DNA of 32,084 bases from Myxococcales bacterium (lineage in GTDB: Bacteria; Myxococcota; UBA727; JABDBI01), in contig JAHFEF010000015.1 of assembly GCA_023248545.1 (NCBI GenBank), positions 11,682 to 43,765 on the forward strand. The letters run 5' to 3'. The notes under the pieces were generated by a model. It saw nothing but the letters and a program-made list of their open reading frames with translations. It made no database searches and had not been told where the DNA came from. A program made the position numbers and the translations under genes. Positions within the stretch are counted from its first letter, which is position 1; each line of letters begins with the position of its first letter. Below are positions 17,101-25,603 of this stretch, piece by piece.

Positions 17101-17947
17101 AATCGTTCAATCACGTTTGGCTGAATATAAGTTTGCATCACCGGAAGACGAATGGAATGCGATTCGTGAAATCGTCCAAGAGCTGGCACTCGCTGCTTTG
17201 TCGCAATCAGGTTTGTTCAAACATGCCGCATTTCAAGGTGGGACCTGTCTTCGGATTATCCATGGGCTTACTCGATTTTCAGAAGACTTAGATTTTGCGC
17301 TGCTGACAGAAGATCCGGGTTTTGAATGGCAGCACTATGCCTCGAGTTTATCCAAAGAGTTTCAAGTATTCGGTTTAGATGTTCAAATCCAAGATCGCAC
17401 CAAGCTCGGGTCAAATATCAAAACGGCATTTATTAAGCGCGACTCTGTTGGACAAGTGCTCACGTTTCAGTTTCCTAGGGATCGTTCTCAAACCCAAACC
17501 ATTCGAATCAAACTTGAAGTTGATTCAAGGCCGCCTGCTGGTGCAACCCATGAAACGAAGCTCATTGATTTTCCATACCCTTGCCCTGTGACGGTCCATG
17601 ATTTGCCATCTTTATTTGCCGGTAAATGCCACGCATTGCTATGTAGGACCTATATAAAAGGCCGCGATTACTATGATTTGCTTTGGTATCTGGGCCGAAA
17701 GACACCGGTCAACCTTGTTTTGCTGCAAAATGCGTTAGAGCAGACGGGGCCTTGGCAAGGAACCGAGCTACACATCGACCAGAACTGGCTCATCGAGAAT
17801 CTTAAATCAGTCATCGAAAAGACGGATTTCCCCGTGGCCATCGCAGACGTCAATAAGTTTTTGGGACCTATTGAAGCACGCGGATTAGCTTATTGGGGAC
17901 CAAAATATTTTTTGGAGCAAATCTCCAAATATGAAGGCACCATTTGA
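17090..17947 (+). CDS. abiEii: AbiEii nucleotidyltransferase toxin (type IV toxin-antitoxin / phage abortive infection)
   Basis: The 285-residue product is a DNA polymerase-beta-like nucleotidyltransferase of the AbiEii/AbiGii family. Motif I is FQGGTCLRIIHGLTRFSEDL (GGT at 50-52, Arg62, Ser64, Asp66 and Asp68 of SEDLD). The strand IKLEVD lies at 140-145. The C-terminal motif has Lys179 in FAGKCHALLCR and RDYYDLLWYL at 192-201, matching the family's K-x-x-A...R...RD-x-x-D pattern. Such toxins transfer nucleotides to RNA targets (tRNA in related MenT toxins) and cause growth arrest during phage infection. All catalytic residues are present, so it should be active. It is coupled to the antitoxin by an 11-base overlap. 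Confidence 0.9.
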   Translation: MISEIVQSRLAEYKFASPEDEWNAIREIVQELALAALSQSGLFKHAAFQGGTCLRIIHGLTRFSEDLDFALLTEDPGFEWQHYASSLSKEFQVFGLDVQIQDRTKLGSNIKTAFIKRDSVGQVLTFQFPRDRSQTQTIRIKLEVDSRPPAGATHETKLIDFPYPCPVTVHDLPSLFAGKCHALLCRTYIKGRDYYDLLWYLGRKTPVNLVLLQNALEQTGPWQGTELHIDQNWLIENLKSVIEKTDFPVAIADVNKFLGPIEARGLAYWGPKYFLEQISKYEGTI

Positions 17948-18111
17948 CTTTTCCCCCGTAGGATAAGGCAGATTCGAAACTTACATAGGATGGTCCATAG
18001 ATGTATTCTCAAGAATTTGGTCAATAAACTTGCTCACGGTTCAAATATTACCAGAAACCCTTGAAATATAATAGTTTCTTGTAAAATCTGAGCAAGCAAT
18101 ATTTGCCGGAA
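17948..18111. other. Non-coding stretch with two interleaved 8-bp complementary pairs
   Basis: No gene is seen. CTTGCTCA (18029-18036) is complementary to TGAGCAAG (18089-18096), and CAAATATT (18042-18049) to AATATTTG (18098-18105). The order A-B-A'-B' would give a pseudoknot rather than a nested hairpin. ATAGTTTCTTGTAA at 18071-18084 nearly repeats 16391-16404 (13 of 14). Confidence 0.5.
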
Positions 18112-18169
18112 TTCACGTTTTTCGTACGAATAATGTGAAAATTTGCACGTTTTTCATACGAATAATGTG
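18112..18169 (+). promoter_or_regulatory. Two tandem 24-bp operator-like dyads upstream of the ATPase gene
   Basis: CACGTTTTTCGTACGAATAATGTG (halves given at 18114-18125 and 18126-18137) recurs at 18146-18169 with one G-to-A change, a 32-base period. The first copy is an imperfect palindrome (10 of 12 pairs, extending to 12 of 14 with flanking TT/AA) centred on the perfect palindrome TTCGTACGAA. The second copy ends 14 bases before the ATPase start codon. Confidence 0.75.
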
Positions 18170-18183
18170 TTATGATCCAAATT

Positions 18184-19482
18184 ATGAAACGCGACTTATA
18201 CACTGCGCTCTTAAAATGGAAGACCTCCAAAACACGGAAGCCACTCATTCTAAGGGGCGCCAGGCAAGTTGGTAAAACACATTTACTGAAGGCTTTTGGT
18301 GAAACTGAATACAGCAACATGGTCTACCTCAATTTTGAAAAAGATGCGGGCCTTGCAGGCTTTTTTGCAGGATCTCTAGAGCCGAAAGATATTTTAGTAG
18401 CACTTCGAAATTACAAGCGACAAAAAATAGAAGCACGCAATACGCTGCTGATTTTTGACGAAGTTCAAGAATGTGCGACAGCCCTTAACAGCTTAAAATA
18501 TTTTTTTGAGGAAGCGCCCGAGTTTCACATTGTTGCAGCTGGTTCACTCCTGGGTGTCAAACTATCAAGCGACAAAGGCTTCCCGGTCGGTAAAGTTAAC
18601 TTTCTGGAACTTTTCCCTATGTCATTTTTCGAGTTTCTCGATGCAGCTGAAAGGCCACTCTACCGACAGATGCTTGAAGAGATTTCATCGCCAAACCCAG
18701 TTCCGGAACCGATTCATCATGAACTCATTGAATTAATCCGAACTTATCTGTTTGTGGGTGGCATGCCGGAAGCTGTTGCTCGATACATCAACAACAAAGA
18801 GCTACAGAGCGTCAGAGAAATCCACCACGAAATTTTAAAAGCCTACTCTCTAGATTTTGCGAAACACGCCCCTAAGACGCTCATTGCTAAGATAACAGCT
18901 GTCTGGGAATCAATCCCATCCCAGTTAGCCAGGGAAAATAAGAAATTTATGTTTTCGGCAATCAGACAAAGTGCGAGAGGCCGTGACTATGAAGATGCAA
19001 TTGTTTGGCTTGCCGATGCAGGGTTGATCCTGCGATGCTTTCATCTATCTGCGCCAAGGCTCCCGCTCAGTGGATACAAAAATAGTGATGCATTCAAAGT
19101 ATTCTCCCTCGATGTAGGTCTTCTATCAACGATGAGCCATGTCCCAATCTCCATCGCACTACAAACAAACGAACTATTTACTGAATTCAAAGGCGCTCTC
19201 ACTGAAAATTTAGCAGCACAATTGCTCATGACCAGACATCTGCCACTGTATTACTGGACCAGTAACGGCAGCGCTGAGGTGGATTTCATCATTGAACATG
19301 AGGGGCAGGTGTTTCCGCTTGAAGTTAAATCCGGTATGACATCAAAACACAAAAGTCTCCAGGTATATCAACAAAAATACAACCCTTCGAAAGTTGTTCG
19401 AGCAAGTCTTAATAATCTAAGAAAAGATGGGGAATTGCTCAATATCCCACTCTATTTCATTGAGCGGATACTGGCCATTTAA
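18184..19482 (+). CDS. AAA-family ATPase with DUF4143 C-terminal domain
   Basis: The 432-residue product is a DUF4143 P-loop ATPase. Walker A is GARQVGKT at 25-32 and Walker B is LLIFDEVQEC at about 88-97. The C-terminal DUF4143 part carries a restriction-like signature: EVDFII followed by PLEVKSG (Glu380-Lys382). An upstream ATG at 18172 is in frame, but MKRDLYTALLKWK is the family's usual beginning, so 18184 is preferred. The biological role of the family is not settled; members are abundant, spread horizontally, and often sit in defence islands. Here the gene is adjacent to AbiE and is preceded by two operator-like dyads, so it is likely to be tightly repressed. Its stop codon lies inside the right copy of the 16-bp repeat. 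Confidence 0.9.
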   Translation: MKRDLYTALLKWKTSKTRKPLILRGARQVGKTHLLKAFGETEYSNMVYLNFEKDAGLAGFFAGSLEPKDILVALRNYKRQKIEARNTLLIFDEVQECATALNSLKYFFEEAPEFHIVAAGSLLGVKLSSDKGFPVGKVNFLELFPMSFFEFLDAAERPLYRQMLEEISSPNPVPEPIHHELIELIRTYLFVGGMPEAVARYINNKELQSVREIHHEILKAYSLDFAKHAPKTLIAKITAVWESIPSQLARENKKFMFSAIRQSARGRDYEDAIVWLADAGLILRCFHLSAPRLPLSGYKNSDAFKVFSLDVGLLSTMSHVPISIALQTNELFTEFKGALTENLAAQLLMTRHLPLYYWTSNGSAEVDFIIEHEGQVFPLEVKSGMTSKHKSLQVYQQKYNPSKVVRASLNNLRKDGELLNIPLYFIERILAI

Positions 19483-19495
19483 TTAATTTCTTGCA
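19480..19495. repeat. 16-bp direct repeat, right copy
   Basis: Identical to 16402-16417 (TAATTAATTTCTTGCA). It begins at the TAA stop of the ATPase gene. The next bases up to 19602 hold no gene; ATTTGACTTCTCCC at 19517-19530 repeats 17942-17955 with one difference. Confidence 0.7.
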
Positions 19496-19602
19496 GTTTT
19501 TAAGTTTTAACTCCCTATTTGACTTCTCCCTCAAAATACCCCATTTTGCCGGCTCATAACCGATCCTCTGGGAGTTTTCCGTATGATCGAAGGAGTAAGA
19601 AT

Positions 19603-20361
19603 ATGAAAATGGGATTGATGGCCACGAAAGTGGGAATGACGCAAGTGTTCTTGGACGACGGCGTACGCGTGCCGGTGACTGTTTTGAAACTAGAGCCCAA
19701 CGTGGTGGTTTCCAAGAAAGTTTCAGAAAAAGATGGCTATACGGCCTTGCAACTGGGCACAGGCATGATTCGCCAATCGCTCGTCAACAAAGCCAAAAAA
19801 GGCTTATTTGCGAAAGCCAATACAGAACCTAGACGCCACTTGCGCGAATTCAGAGTCGACCCAGCCAAAATGGACACTCACGAACTTGGCTCTCAAATCG
19901 GCCTCGAATTACTCGAAGGCGTGACGTCACTAGATGTCTCAGGTATCAGCAAAGGCAAAGGCTTTGCGGGCGTCATGAAGCGCCATAATTTCGCCGGTTT
20001 CCCAGGCAGCCATGGTACCCACGAATATTTCCGACACGGCGGTTCCATCGGTATGCGCGCTAAGCCAGGCAAAGTCTTGAAAGGCAAGCGCATGGCTGGC
20101 CAGATGGGCAATGAGACCGTGACAGTGCAAAATTTGCGCGTGATTCGTGTGATGCCAGAAGAAAATCTGGTACTCTTAAGAGGCGCAGTTCCAGGCTCCA
20201 AAGGCAAAATCGTCGAGATTTATCCTTCAACCCGGAAGCCAAAAGCTTTGCCAGGTGTGGGTGGTCAGGCGCTCGAAGAGGGTAGCAAAAACCCAATGAA
20301 GGCTTCTAAAGCTGGCTCTAAAGGTAAACCCGCTGCAGCTGCCGCGCCGAAGAAAAAATAA
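19603..20361 (+). CDS. rplC: 50S ribosomal protein L3
   Basis: L3 is an early-assembly protein of the large subunit that reaches towards the peptidyl transferase centre. The 252-residue product begins MKMGLMATKVGMTQVF, with AAGGAG about 8 bases upstream of the ATG at 19603; an in-frame upstream start at 19519 would add 28 non-homologous residues. Family marks are GKGFAGVMKRHNF, FPGSHGTHEYFRHGGSIG and KGKRMAGQMGN in the 23S-contacting loop, which contains the Gln that is methylated in other species. The C-terminus has an extra Ala/Lys/Ser-rich basic tail of about 30 residues. The normal S10-operon partners (rpsJ before, rplD after) are absent here: the gene is between the ATPase island and a small conserved gene, which is unusual. 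Confidence 0.97.
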   Translation: MKMGLMATKVGMTQVFLDDGVRVPVTVLKLEPNVVVSKKVSEKDGYTALQLGTGMIRQSLVNKAKKGLFAKANTEPRRHLREFRVDPAKMDTHELGSQIGLELLEGVTSLDVSGISKGKGFAGVMKRHNFAGFPGSHGTHEYFRHGGSIGMRAKPGKVLKGKRMAGQMGNETVTVQNLRVIRVMPEENLVLLRGAVPGSKGKIVEIYPSTRKPKALPGVGGQALEEGSKNPMKASKAGSKGKPAAAAAPKKK

Positions 20362-20374
20362 ATAGGGGTACAAG

Positions 20375-20665
20375 ATGTCAGAAGCTTTGGATGCATTGAC
20401 GGTCAACTGGGAAGAAGAAGGCGAACTCAAGGTCAAAGAGCTCAAAAAACATGTTTTGAGCAAGGGCGCTTGGGCCACCCTCATGTTTCTGTACCAAGAG
20501 ATGGATCCAAAGACCAAAGAATATCGTGAGCCCAAAATCAGCATTCGACGTTATAAAAAACGGGGAGATGTCTATCTCCCTCAGTCGAAGTTTAATATTT
20601 CTTCAGAGGCACAGGGCAAGGAAATTGCCCGAATGATTCACGAATGGTATCCGTCTCAAGCCTAA
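20375..20665 (+). CDS. Small conserved hypothetical protein (96 aa)
   Basis: I do not recognise a named domain. The product is a compact, charged protein (MSEALDALTVNWEEEGELKV...) with a Lys-rich middle (KTKEYREPKISIRRYKKRGD) and the closing segment [14 protein letters not shown]. No signal peptide, cysteine or membrane segment. An AGGGG sequence lies about 7 bases before the ATG. It starts 13 bases after rplC, and its last 22 bases overlap the start of the ABC-F gene, so it is probably translated in the same transcript as both. A role linked to the ribosome is possible from context but not shown. Confidence 0.75.
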   Translation: MSEALDALTVNWEEEGELKVKELKKHVLSKGAWATLMFLYQEMDPKTKEYREPKISIRRYKKRGDVYLPQSKFNISSEAQGKEIARMIHEWYPSQA

Positions 20666-22434
20666 GCAAACACTTTGGTCCGCGTGTCCTATTCGAAGAT
20701 GTTTCTTTTAATCTAAACCCGGGTGAGCGTGTAGGTTTGGTCGGAGCCAATGGCTCTGGAAAATCTACCCTCATGCGCATCATGACCGGCGAAGAAGAAC
20801 GCACTTCCGGCGTGATCTCTCTGCCGAGACATACCCGAATTGGGTTTTTAAAGCAGGACCAATTTTTAAACGACCAAGTGCCCATTGTTGACTGCGTCAT
20901 GATGGGGGATCGAGCGGTTTATGATGCCCTGCAGCGTCACGACCATGATTTGCCACCCGATGCTTATTCGCTGGAGTCTCGAGCAGCGACAATCTTAGAA
21001 GGCCTCGGCATTGGCAACGCGGTGCACAGACAGCCATTATCTGTCTTGTCTGGTGGCTTTAAACTCCGTGTATTGCTGGCCCAAGTCTTGGTCTCAAATC
21101 CCGAAGTTTTATTGCTTGACGAGCCTACCAATCACTTGGACATTGTGACCATTCGGTGGCTTGAAAAGTTTTTGATTCAGTATCAGGGCGCGATTTTGGT
21201 GATTTCACACGATCGGCGCTTTTTGGATCGGATTTGCACGGATATTTTAGACATCGACTACCAAACAGCGACGATTTACGCGGGCAATTACACGGCCTTT
21301 GAGATTGCCAAGCAATTGGTCGCCGATCAAAAGAAGGCCGAGATTTCGAAGTTAGAAGCCGAGATTGCGCATAAACAAGCCTTCGTAGACAGATTCAAGG
21401 CCCAGGCCAGCAAAGCACGCCAAGCACAAAGTCGCATCAAGCAAATCGAGAAGATTGAGATTCCGGATTGGGTGGAGAGTTCTCGTCAAGCGCCCAATTT
21501 CGAATTCTTACAAAAGCGTTTCAGTGGCCGTGAAGTGTTGAAGATGGATGGCATCACTAAAGCGTTTTCAAGGCCTGTTCTGAGCAATGTCACTGCCGAT
21601 TTTAGACGCGGTGATCGCATTGGTATGATTGGCCCGAACGGCGTCGGCAAATCGACTCTTCTGAAAATCCTCATGTCGGAGCTCCAGGCAGATTCAGGTT
21701 TTTTTACGTGGGGGCATGAAGTTCAAGTCGGTTATTTTGCTCAGGATCACGACTCCGACTTGAAAAAGAGCAACGAGAGCGCTGAAAGCTGGCTCTGGCG
21801 CTGTTGCCCCACGCAGCCCTTGGGCTATGTCAAAAACTATTTAGGCCGTGTATTATTTTCGGGTGACGATTCTCAAAAATCGCTCAAGGCTTTATCTGGC
21901 GGCGAACTGGCCCGCTTAGACTTGGCGCGTCATATGATCGAAAAACCCAATGTTTTGATTTTAGACGAGCCGACCAACCACTTGGACATTGAGACCATTG
22001 AAGCATTGGTTGCCGCCCTGAAAGCTTACGAGGGCACGCTGATATTTGTATCGCATGACCGCTGGTTTGTGTCGGAGCTGGCCACTCGAATATTCGAGAT
22101 CACGCCCCGAGGTGTTCAGAATTTTCTGGGTACTTTCGAAGAATATTTGGACAAATGCGGCGATGACCACTTAGATGCCAAAGCACCGGTGAAAGAGAAA
22201 AAGGTCAAAACACCCAAAGAGCCCAAAGTTCGCCCTGACAACCGTATTGCCGAAGTGACCGCTCGGATTGAGCGCCTAGAGGCCAAACAAAAAGAAATCT
22301 CAGACCGGTTTTGTGAGCCTGGATTCTTTGAAAAAACGCCCCTGGCGGAACAACGGGCGTTACAGGAACAACAAAAAACCACCAGCTCCGAGCTGGAGCG
22401 GTGGTTTAAAGAGTGGGAGACATTGGAGGCTTAA
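20644..22434 (+). CDS. ABC-F family ATPase (ribosome-associated, Uup-like)
   Basis: The 596-residue soluble protein has two ABC domains and no membrane spans. Domain 1: Walker [10 protein letters not shown] (34-42), signature LSGGFKLRV, Walker [12 protein letters not shown]. Domain 2: Walker [10 protein letters not shown], signature LSGGELARL, Walker [12 protein letters not shown]. The linker between them holds the helical P-site tRNA interaction motif region (about residues 222-280, rich in Lys/Glu/Gln). After domain 2 there is a charged C-terminal coiled-coil tail (about residues 530-596, with [12 protein letters not shown]), which points to the Uup branch. ABC-F proteins act on the ribosome E site and relieve stalls. 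The ATG at 20644 overlaps the small upstream gene; the stop overlaps the convergent dnaK stop by 4 bases. Confidence 0.92.
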   Translation: MVSVSSLSKHFGPRVLFEDVSFNLNPGERVGLVGANGSGKSTLMRIMTGEEERTSGVISLPRHTRIGFLKQDQFLNDQVPIVDCVMMGDRAVYDALQRHDHDLPPDAYSLESRAATILEGLGIGNAVHRQPLSVLSGGFKLRVLLAQVLVSNPEVLLLDEPTNHLDIVTIRWLEKFLIQYQGAILVISHDRRFLDRICTDILDIDYQTATIYAGNYTAFEIAKQLVADQKKAEISKLEAEIAHKQAFVDRFKAQASKARQAQSRIKQIEKIEIPDWVESSRQAPNFEFLQKRFSGREVLKMDGITKAFSRPVLSNVTADFRRGDRIGMIGPNGVGKSTLLKILMSELQADSGFFTWGHEVQVGYFAQDHDSDLKKSNESAESWLWRCCPTQPLGYVKNYLGRVLFSGDDSQKSLKALSGGELARLDLARHMIEKPNVLILDEPTNHLDIETIEALVAALKAYEGTLIFVSHDRWFVSELATRIFEITPRGVQNFLGTFEEYLDKCGDDHLDAKAPVKEKKVKTPKEPKVRPDNRIAEVTARIERLEAKQKEISDRFCEPGFFEKTPLAEQRALQEQQKTTSSELERWFKEWETLEA

Positions 22435-24308
22435 TTCTCCTCAAACTCCGCCTCGACAACCTTTGAACCATCATCTGGTTTTGGTTCTTCGCCTGGTTGA
22501 CCCGCCGGCCCACCCTGCTTATAGAGCTGCTCAGCCATCTTATGGCTGGCAGCGGTCAGGGCAGACAATGCAGATTTGAGTTCGTCGGCGTTTTGTGAGT
22601 CCAACTTGGTCTTGGCATCTGCCAAGGCTGTTTCCACAGGACCCACGACGTCGGCCGAAAGCTTCTCTTTGTTCTCAGTGACCATCTTTTCAACGCTGTA
22701 GATCATGCTGTCCAACTTATTGCGCTCTTCAATGGCCTCACGACGTTTCTTGTCATCTTCGGCGTGGCTTTCAGCATCTTTCACCATGCGATTTACTTCA
22801 GCGTCAGATAGGCCCGAGCTTGATGTAATCGTGATGCGCTGTTCTTTGTTTGTCGCGCGGTCTTTGGCAGACACGTGAACAATGCCGTTGGCATCGATAT
22901 CAAAAGTCACTTCGATCTGTGGCATGCCTCTTGGTGCAGGTGGGATGCCTTCTAGGTGAAAGCGCCCCAAGGTTCGGTTATCCCGAGCCATATCACGCTC
23001 ACCCTGCAAGCAGTGGACTTCTACAGAGGTTTGGCTATCAGCCGCAGTCGAGAAGACTTCTGATTTCTTGGTCGGAATGGTTGTGTTTCTAGGGATCAAA
23101 ACCGTGGTCACACCACCCAAAGTCTCAATGCCCAGGCTCAACGGGGTCACGTCCAAAAGCAACATGTCTTTCACGTCGCCTGCGAGCACACCTGCTTGAA
23201 CTGCAGCACCAAGCGCCACGACTTCGTCGGGGTTGACAGAGCGATTCGGCTCTTTGCCAAAGAAGTTTTTGACCAACTCTTGAACCATGGGGATTCGGGT
23301 CGAACCACCGACCAGAACCACTTCGTGAATATCGCCCACTTTGAGCTTCGCATCCGCGAGGGCCTTTTTGACTGGCTCGAGCGTCTTGTCGATGGCTGGA
23401 GCAAGCAACTGCTCAAGCTTGGCCCGTGAGAGTTTCAGGCTCATGTGTTTGGGACCTGAGGCATCCGCAGTCAAGAAGGGCAAGCTAATTTCGGTCTCTT
23501 TGACGTTGGAAAGCTCAATCTTGGCTTTTTCAGCAGCTTCTTTGAGGCGCTGCATGACCATTTTGTCTTTCGAGACGTCAATGCCGGATTCTTTTTTAAA
23601 CTCGGCAATCAGGTATTGAATAATCGTGTTGTCAAAATCGTCCCCGCCCAAGTGCGTGTCACCATTGGTGGAGATCACTTCCACGACATTCTGACCGACC
23701 TCTAAGATCGAAATATCAAAAGTACCGCCGCCTAAGTCATAGACCGCGATTTTTTCTTCACTCTTTTTGTCCAAGCCATAAGCCAAAGCGGCTGCGGTGG
23801 GTTCGTTGACAATGCGCTTCACATCGAGACCAGCGATTTTGCCTGCGTCTCGAGTGGCTTGGCGCTGAGAGTCGTTGAAATAGGCCGGGACTGTAATAAC
23901 AGCCTCGGTAACTTCTTGACCTAAATAAGCTTCAGCCGCGCGTTTTAGCTTTTGCAAGACTTTGGCAGAAACTTCAGGAGGCGTGACAGTTTTGTCTTGG
24001 ACCTTGAACCCAATTGCGCCGTTATCAGTTCGAATACAGTTAAACGGATGCTGTTGGATCTCTTTTTGACTTTCGTCAAAACGATGGCCGATAAAACGCT
24101 TGGCTGAAAAGATTGTATTTTCGGGGTTGGTGATGGCTTGGCGTTTGGCGGCTTGGCCGATTAAAATTTCGCCTTCTTTGGTATAGCCGACCACGGAGGG
24201 AGTCGTTCGGGCCCCTTCTTCGTTGGCGATGACTTTAGGCTCGCCACCTTCCATGATGGCTACCACTGAATTGGTCGTGCCTAAATCGATTCCAATGATT
24301 TTTCCCAT
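22431..24308 (-). CDS. dnaK: Chaperone protein DnaK (Hsp70)
   Basis: The 625-residue product is a full-length Hsp70. Marks in order: [20 protein letters not shown] (phosphate 1), [33 protein letters not shown] (phosphate 2), [11 protein letters not shown] (adenosine), then the substrate-binding beta domain ([19 protein letters not shown]) and a helical lid ending in a Gly/Glu/Asp-rich tail (VVEAEFEEN). It binds unfolded polypeptides in the cytoplasm in an ATP-driven cycle with DnaJ and GrpE. Those partners are not adjacent here: upstream is a toxin-antitoxin pair. AAGGAG lies 9 bases before the ATG. No CIRCE element was found in the leader; a sigma-70-like promoter is listed separately. Confidence 0.98.
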   Translation of the reverse strand: MGKIIGIDLGTTNSVVAIMEGGEPKVIANEEGARTTPSVVGYTKEGEILIGQAAKRQAITNPENTIFSAKRFIGHRFDESQKEIQQHPFNCIRTDNGAIGFKVQDKTVTPPEVSAKVLQKLKRAAEAYLGQEVTEAVITVPAYFNDSQRQATRDAGKIAGLDVKRIVNEPTAAALAYGLDKKSEEKIAVYDLGGGTFDISILEVGQNVVEVISTNGDTHLGGDDFDNTIIQYLIAEFKKESGIDVSKDKMVMQRLKEAAEKAKIELSNVKETEISLPFLTADASGPKHMSLKLSRAKLEQLLAPAIDKTLEPVKKALADAKLKVGDIHEVVLVGGSTRIPMVQELVKNFFGKEPNRSVNPDEVVALGAAVQAGVLAGDVKDMLLLDVTPLSLGIETLGGVTTVLIPRNTTIPTKKSEVFSTAADSQTSVEVHCLQGERDMARDNRTLGRFHLEGIPPAPRGMPQIEVTFDIDANGIVHVSAKDRATNKEQRITITSSSGLSDAEVNRMVKDAESHAEDDKKRREAIEERNKLDSMIYSVEKMVTENKEKLSADVVGPVETALADAKTKLDSQNADELKSALSALTAASHKMAEQLYKQGGPAGQPGEEPKPDDGSKVVEAEFEEN

Positions 24309-24317
24309 GTGATGAAA

Positions 24318-24361
24318 CTCCTTGTGTGCTTATAAAATAACCAAGATAGGCTGGGCGTCAA
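24318..24361 (-). promoter_or_regulatory. dnaK promoter and Shine-Dalgarno
   Basis: On the minus strand TTGACG (24361-24356), an 18-base spacer and TTTTAT (24337-24332) form a plausible sigma-70-type promoter. It is followed by AAGGAG (24323-24318), 9 bases before the dnaK ATG. No CIRCE repeat is visible and the match to a sigma-32 consensus is weak. Confidence 0.55.
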
Positions 24362-24371
24362 GTGTTCTAGA

Positions 24372-24704
24372 TTAAACCAGTTGAAACAGGAATTTTAAAA
24401 TCTGCTCAACCTGCCGCATTTCTGCTGAGCCCAGCGTTCCGATTTTCCGGGTGATTCGGGTTTGAGCAAGAGCTGATACCTTGTCGACCATGACCTCTGA
24501 TTGTTTGAGAAGACCATTCGTGGTGGCAGGCTCAACAAGCATTCGGAAAGATTTATGGGAGCCGATATGAGAAGTGATCGGACAAACCAGCATGGTTGCG
24601 TGTGTCTCATTTAACAAATCCGTCTGAACAATGAGAACAGGTCTAGGCTTACCAAAATCGCCGGGCAAAGCACCTAGAACGACGTCTCCTCGGGAGACGA
24701 TCAT
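24372..24704 (-). CDS. mazF: MazF/PemK-family endoribonuclease toxin
   Basis: The 110-residue product begins MIVSRGDVVLGALPGDFGKPRPVLIVQTD. This is the SH3-like barrel start of MazF/PemK toxins, which cut mRNA at short sequences. RGDVV, the GKPRPVLIVQ strand, LVCPITS and the Ser/Thr-rich loop LLKQSEVMVDKV fit the family. The ATG at 24704 overlaps the antitoxin stop (ATGA), the usual coupling; an in-frame TTG at 24710 is less likely. Length is normal (about 110). It should be inhibited by the upstream ribbon-helix-helix protein. It lies between that antitoxin and dnaK, on the same strand as both. Confidence 0.92.
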   Translation of the reverse strand: MIVSRGDVVLGALPGDFGKPRPVLIVQTDLLNETHATMLVCPITSHIGSHKSFRMLVEPATTNGLLKQSEVMVDKVSALAQTRITRKIGTLGSAEMRQVEQILKFLFQLV

Positions 24705-24955
24705 ACCCAACCCGTTGTATCAATATTTCTTTCCCAAAGCTCTTGATCCCAGAATTCAGCATCTTCTTTGGCTGCTCGAAGACTTTCTTCCCGCATCTGT
24801 GCCGCAAAAGCAGCCTCGTCATCACGATGCAGATATTTCTTCAAGGCCTCAGAGATGATCCAATTCTTAGGTCGATTGAGGCGGTGAGCTGCCTCATCCA
24901 GTTGCTCTCGCAGCTGGGGTGGCAGTCTCATGCTGGTGATTGAACCCTGTTGCAT
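24701..24955 (-). CDS. Ribbon-helix-helix antitoxin (CopG/ParD-like) partner of MazF
   Basis: The 84-residue product starts MQQGSITSMRLPPQLREQLD and continues EAAHRLNRPKNWIISEALKKYL, the beta-strand plus two helices of a ribbon-helix-helix DNA-binding protein. The C-terminal third is acidic with Trp and Glu (EFWDQELWERNIDTTGW), the likely toxin-wrapping tail. RHH antitoxins repress their own promoter as dimers; a dyad overlaps the start codon here. Many MazF toxins pair with an AbrB-like MazE, but RHH partners are also known, so the pairing is not exceptional. The stop overlaps the toxin start by 4 bases. Confidence 0.88.
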   Translation of the reverse strand: MQQGSITSMRLPPQLREQLDEAAHRLNRPKNWIISEALKKYLHRDDEAAFAAQMREESLRAAKEDAEFWDQELWERNIDTTGWV

Positions 24956-24969
24956 AATACGTAGTATTA
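24955..24969 (-). promoter_or_regulatory. Operator-like dyad at the antitoxin start codon
   Basis: TAATAC (24955-24960) and GTATTA (24964-24969) are perfect reverse complements around a 3-base spacer. The dyad overlaps the first base of the antitoxin ATG and lies in the 21-base gap before rpe. Its size and place suit ribbon-helix-helix autorepression. Confidence 0.6.
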
Positions 24970-24976
24970 CATATTT

Positions 24977-25603
24977 CTAGCGCAAAGTCAAAATTGCCTG
25001 CTTGTAATCAGGACTCTCGAAAATAGCCGACCCGGCTACCAGAATATCAGCCCCGGCTGCCCAAACCATCGGAGCAGTTTTGGCATTGATGCCACCGTCT
25101 ACTTCTACCAAACACTTCGATTTGGCTTTAATCTGGGCGATTTTAGACACGGGTCCTGGCATGAAAGCTTGGCCACCAAATCCTGGGTGAACCGTCATGA
25201 CCAGCACGCAGTCTAAGTCTGCCCAGACGCGTTCTAAGACTGTCACCGGGGTATCGGGGCTCAGGGCGACCCCTGCTTTTTTCCCAAAAGACTTAATTAG
25301 GGCCAATATGCTAGGCAAATCGGCGCAGGCCTCCGCATGAATTGTAATCTGGTCCGAGCCTGCTTTGGCATAGCGTTCTACCCACTGCTCTGGGTGGGTA
25401 ATCATCAGGTGTGTATCCAGAAACAGGGGGGTTATTTTGCGGACCGTTTCGACCACTTTGGGCCCAAAAGTCAGATTGGGTACAAAATGACCATCCATGA
25501 CATCCAAGTGGATCCAGTCAGCTCCAGCTTGTTCAATGGCCCTAATTTCGGCTTCCAGGTGGGCCCAGTCGGCTGATAAAATAGACGGTGCAATCAGTGT
25601 CAT
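24977..25603 (-). CDS. rpe: Ribulose-phosphate 3-epimerase
   Basis: This TIM-barrel enzyme interconverts ribulose 5-phosphate and xylulose 5-phosphate in the pentose phosphate or Calvin pathway. The 208-residue product shows the family's beginning MTLIAPSILSADW (Ser10), IHLDVMDGHFVPNLTFGP (His32, Asp34), LDTHLMI (His65), VLVMTVHPGFGGQAF and VEVDGGI (Asp169). The metal-binding and catalytic residues are all kept. Length is slightly shorter than the usual 215-225 residues, at the C-terminal end. The start overlaps the stop of the upstream lipoprotein gene by 4 bases, so the two are coupled although their functions do not obviously connect. Confidence 0.97.
   Translation of the reverse strand: MTLIAPSILSADWAHLEAEIRAIEQAGADWIHLDVMDGHFVPNLTFGPKVVETVRKITPLFLDTHLMITHPEQWVERYAKAGSDQITIHAEACADLPSILALIKSFGKKAGVALSPDTPVTVLERVWADLDCVLVMTVHPGFGGQAFMPGPVSKIAQIKAKSKCLVEVDGGINAKTAPMVWAAGADILVAGSAIFESPDYKQAILTLR

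Noticed and set aside
19483..19602. Promoter TTGACT at 19519 for rplC
   Set aside because: No acceptable -10 box lies 16-18 bases downstream, so I do not call it a promoter.
24309..24371. CIRCE or sigma-32 heat-shock control of dnaK
   Set aside because: No CIRCE inverted repeat is present, and the sigma-32 consensus match is weak.
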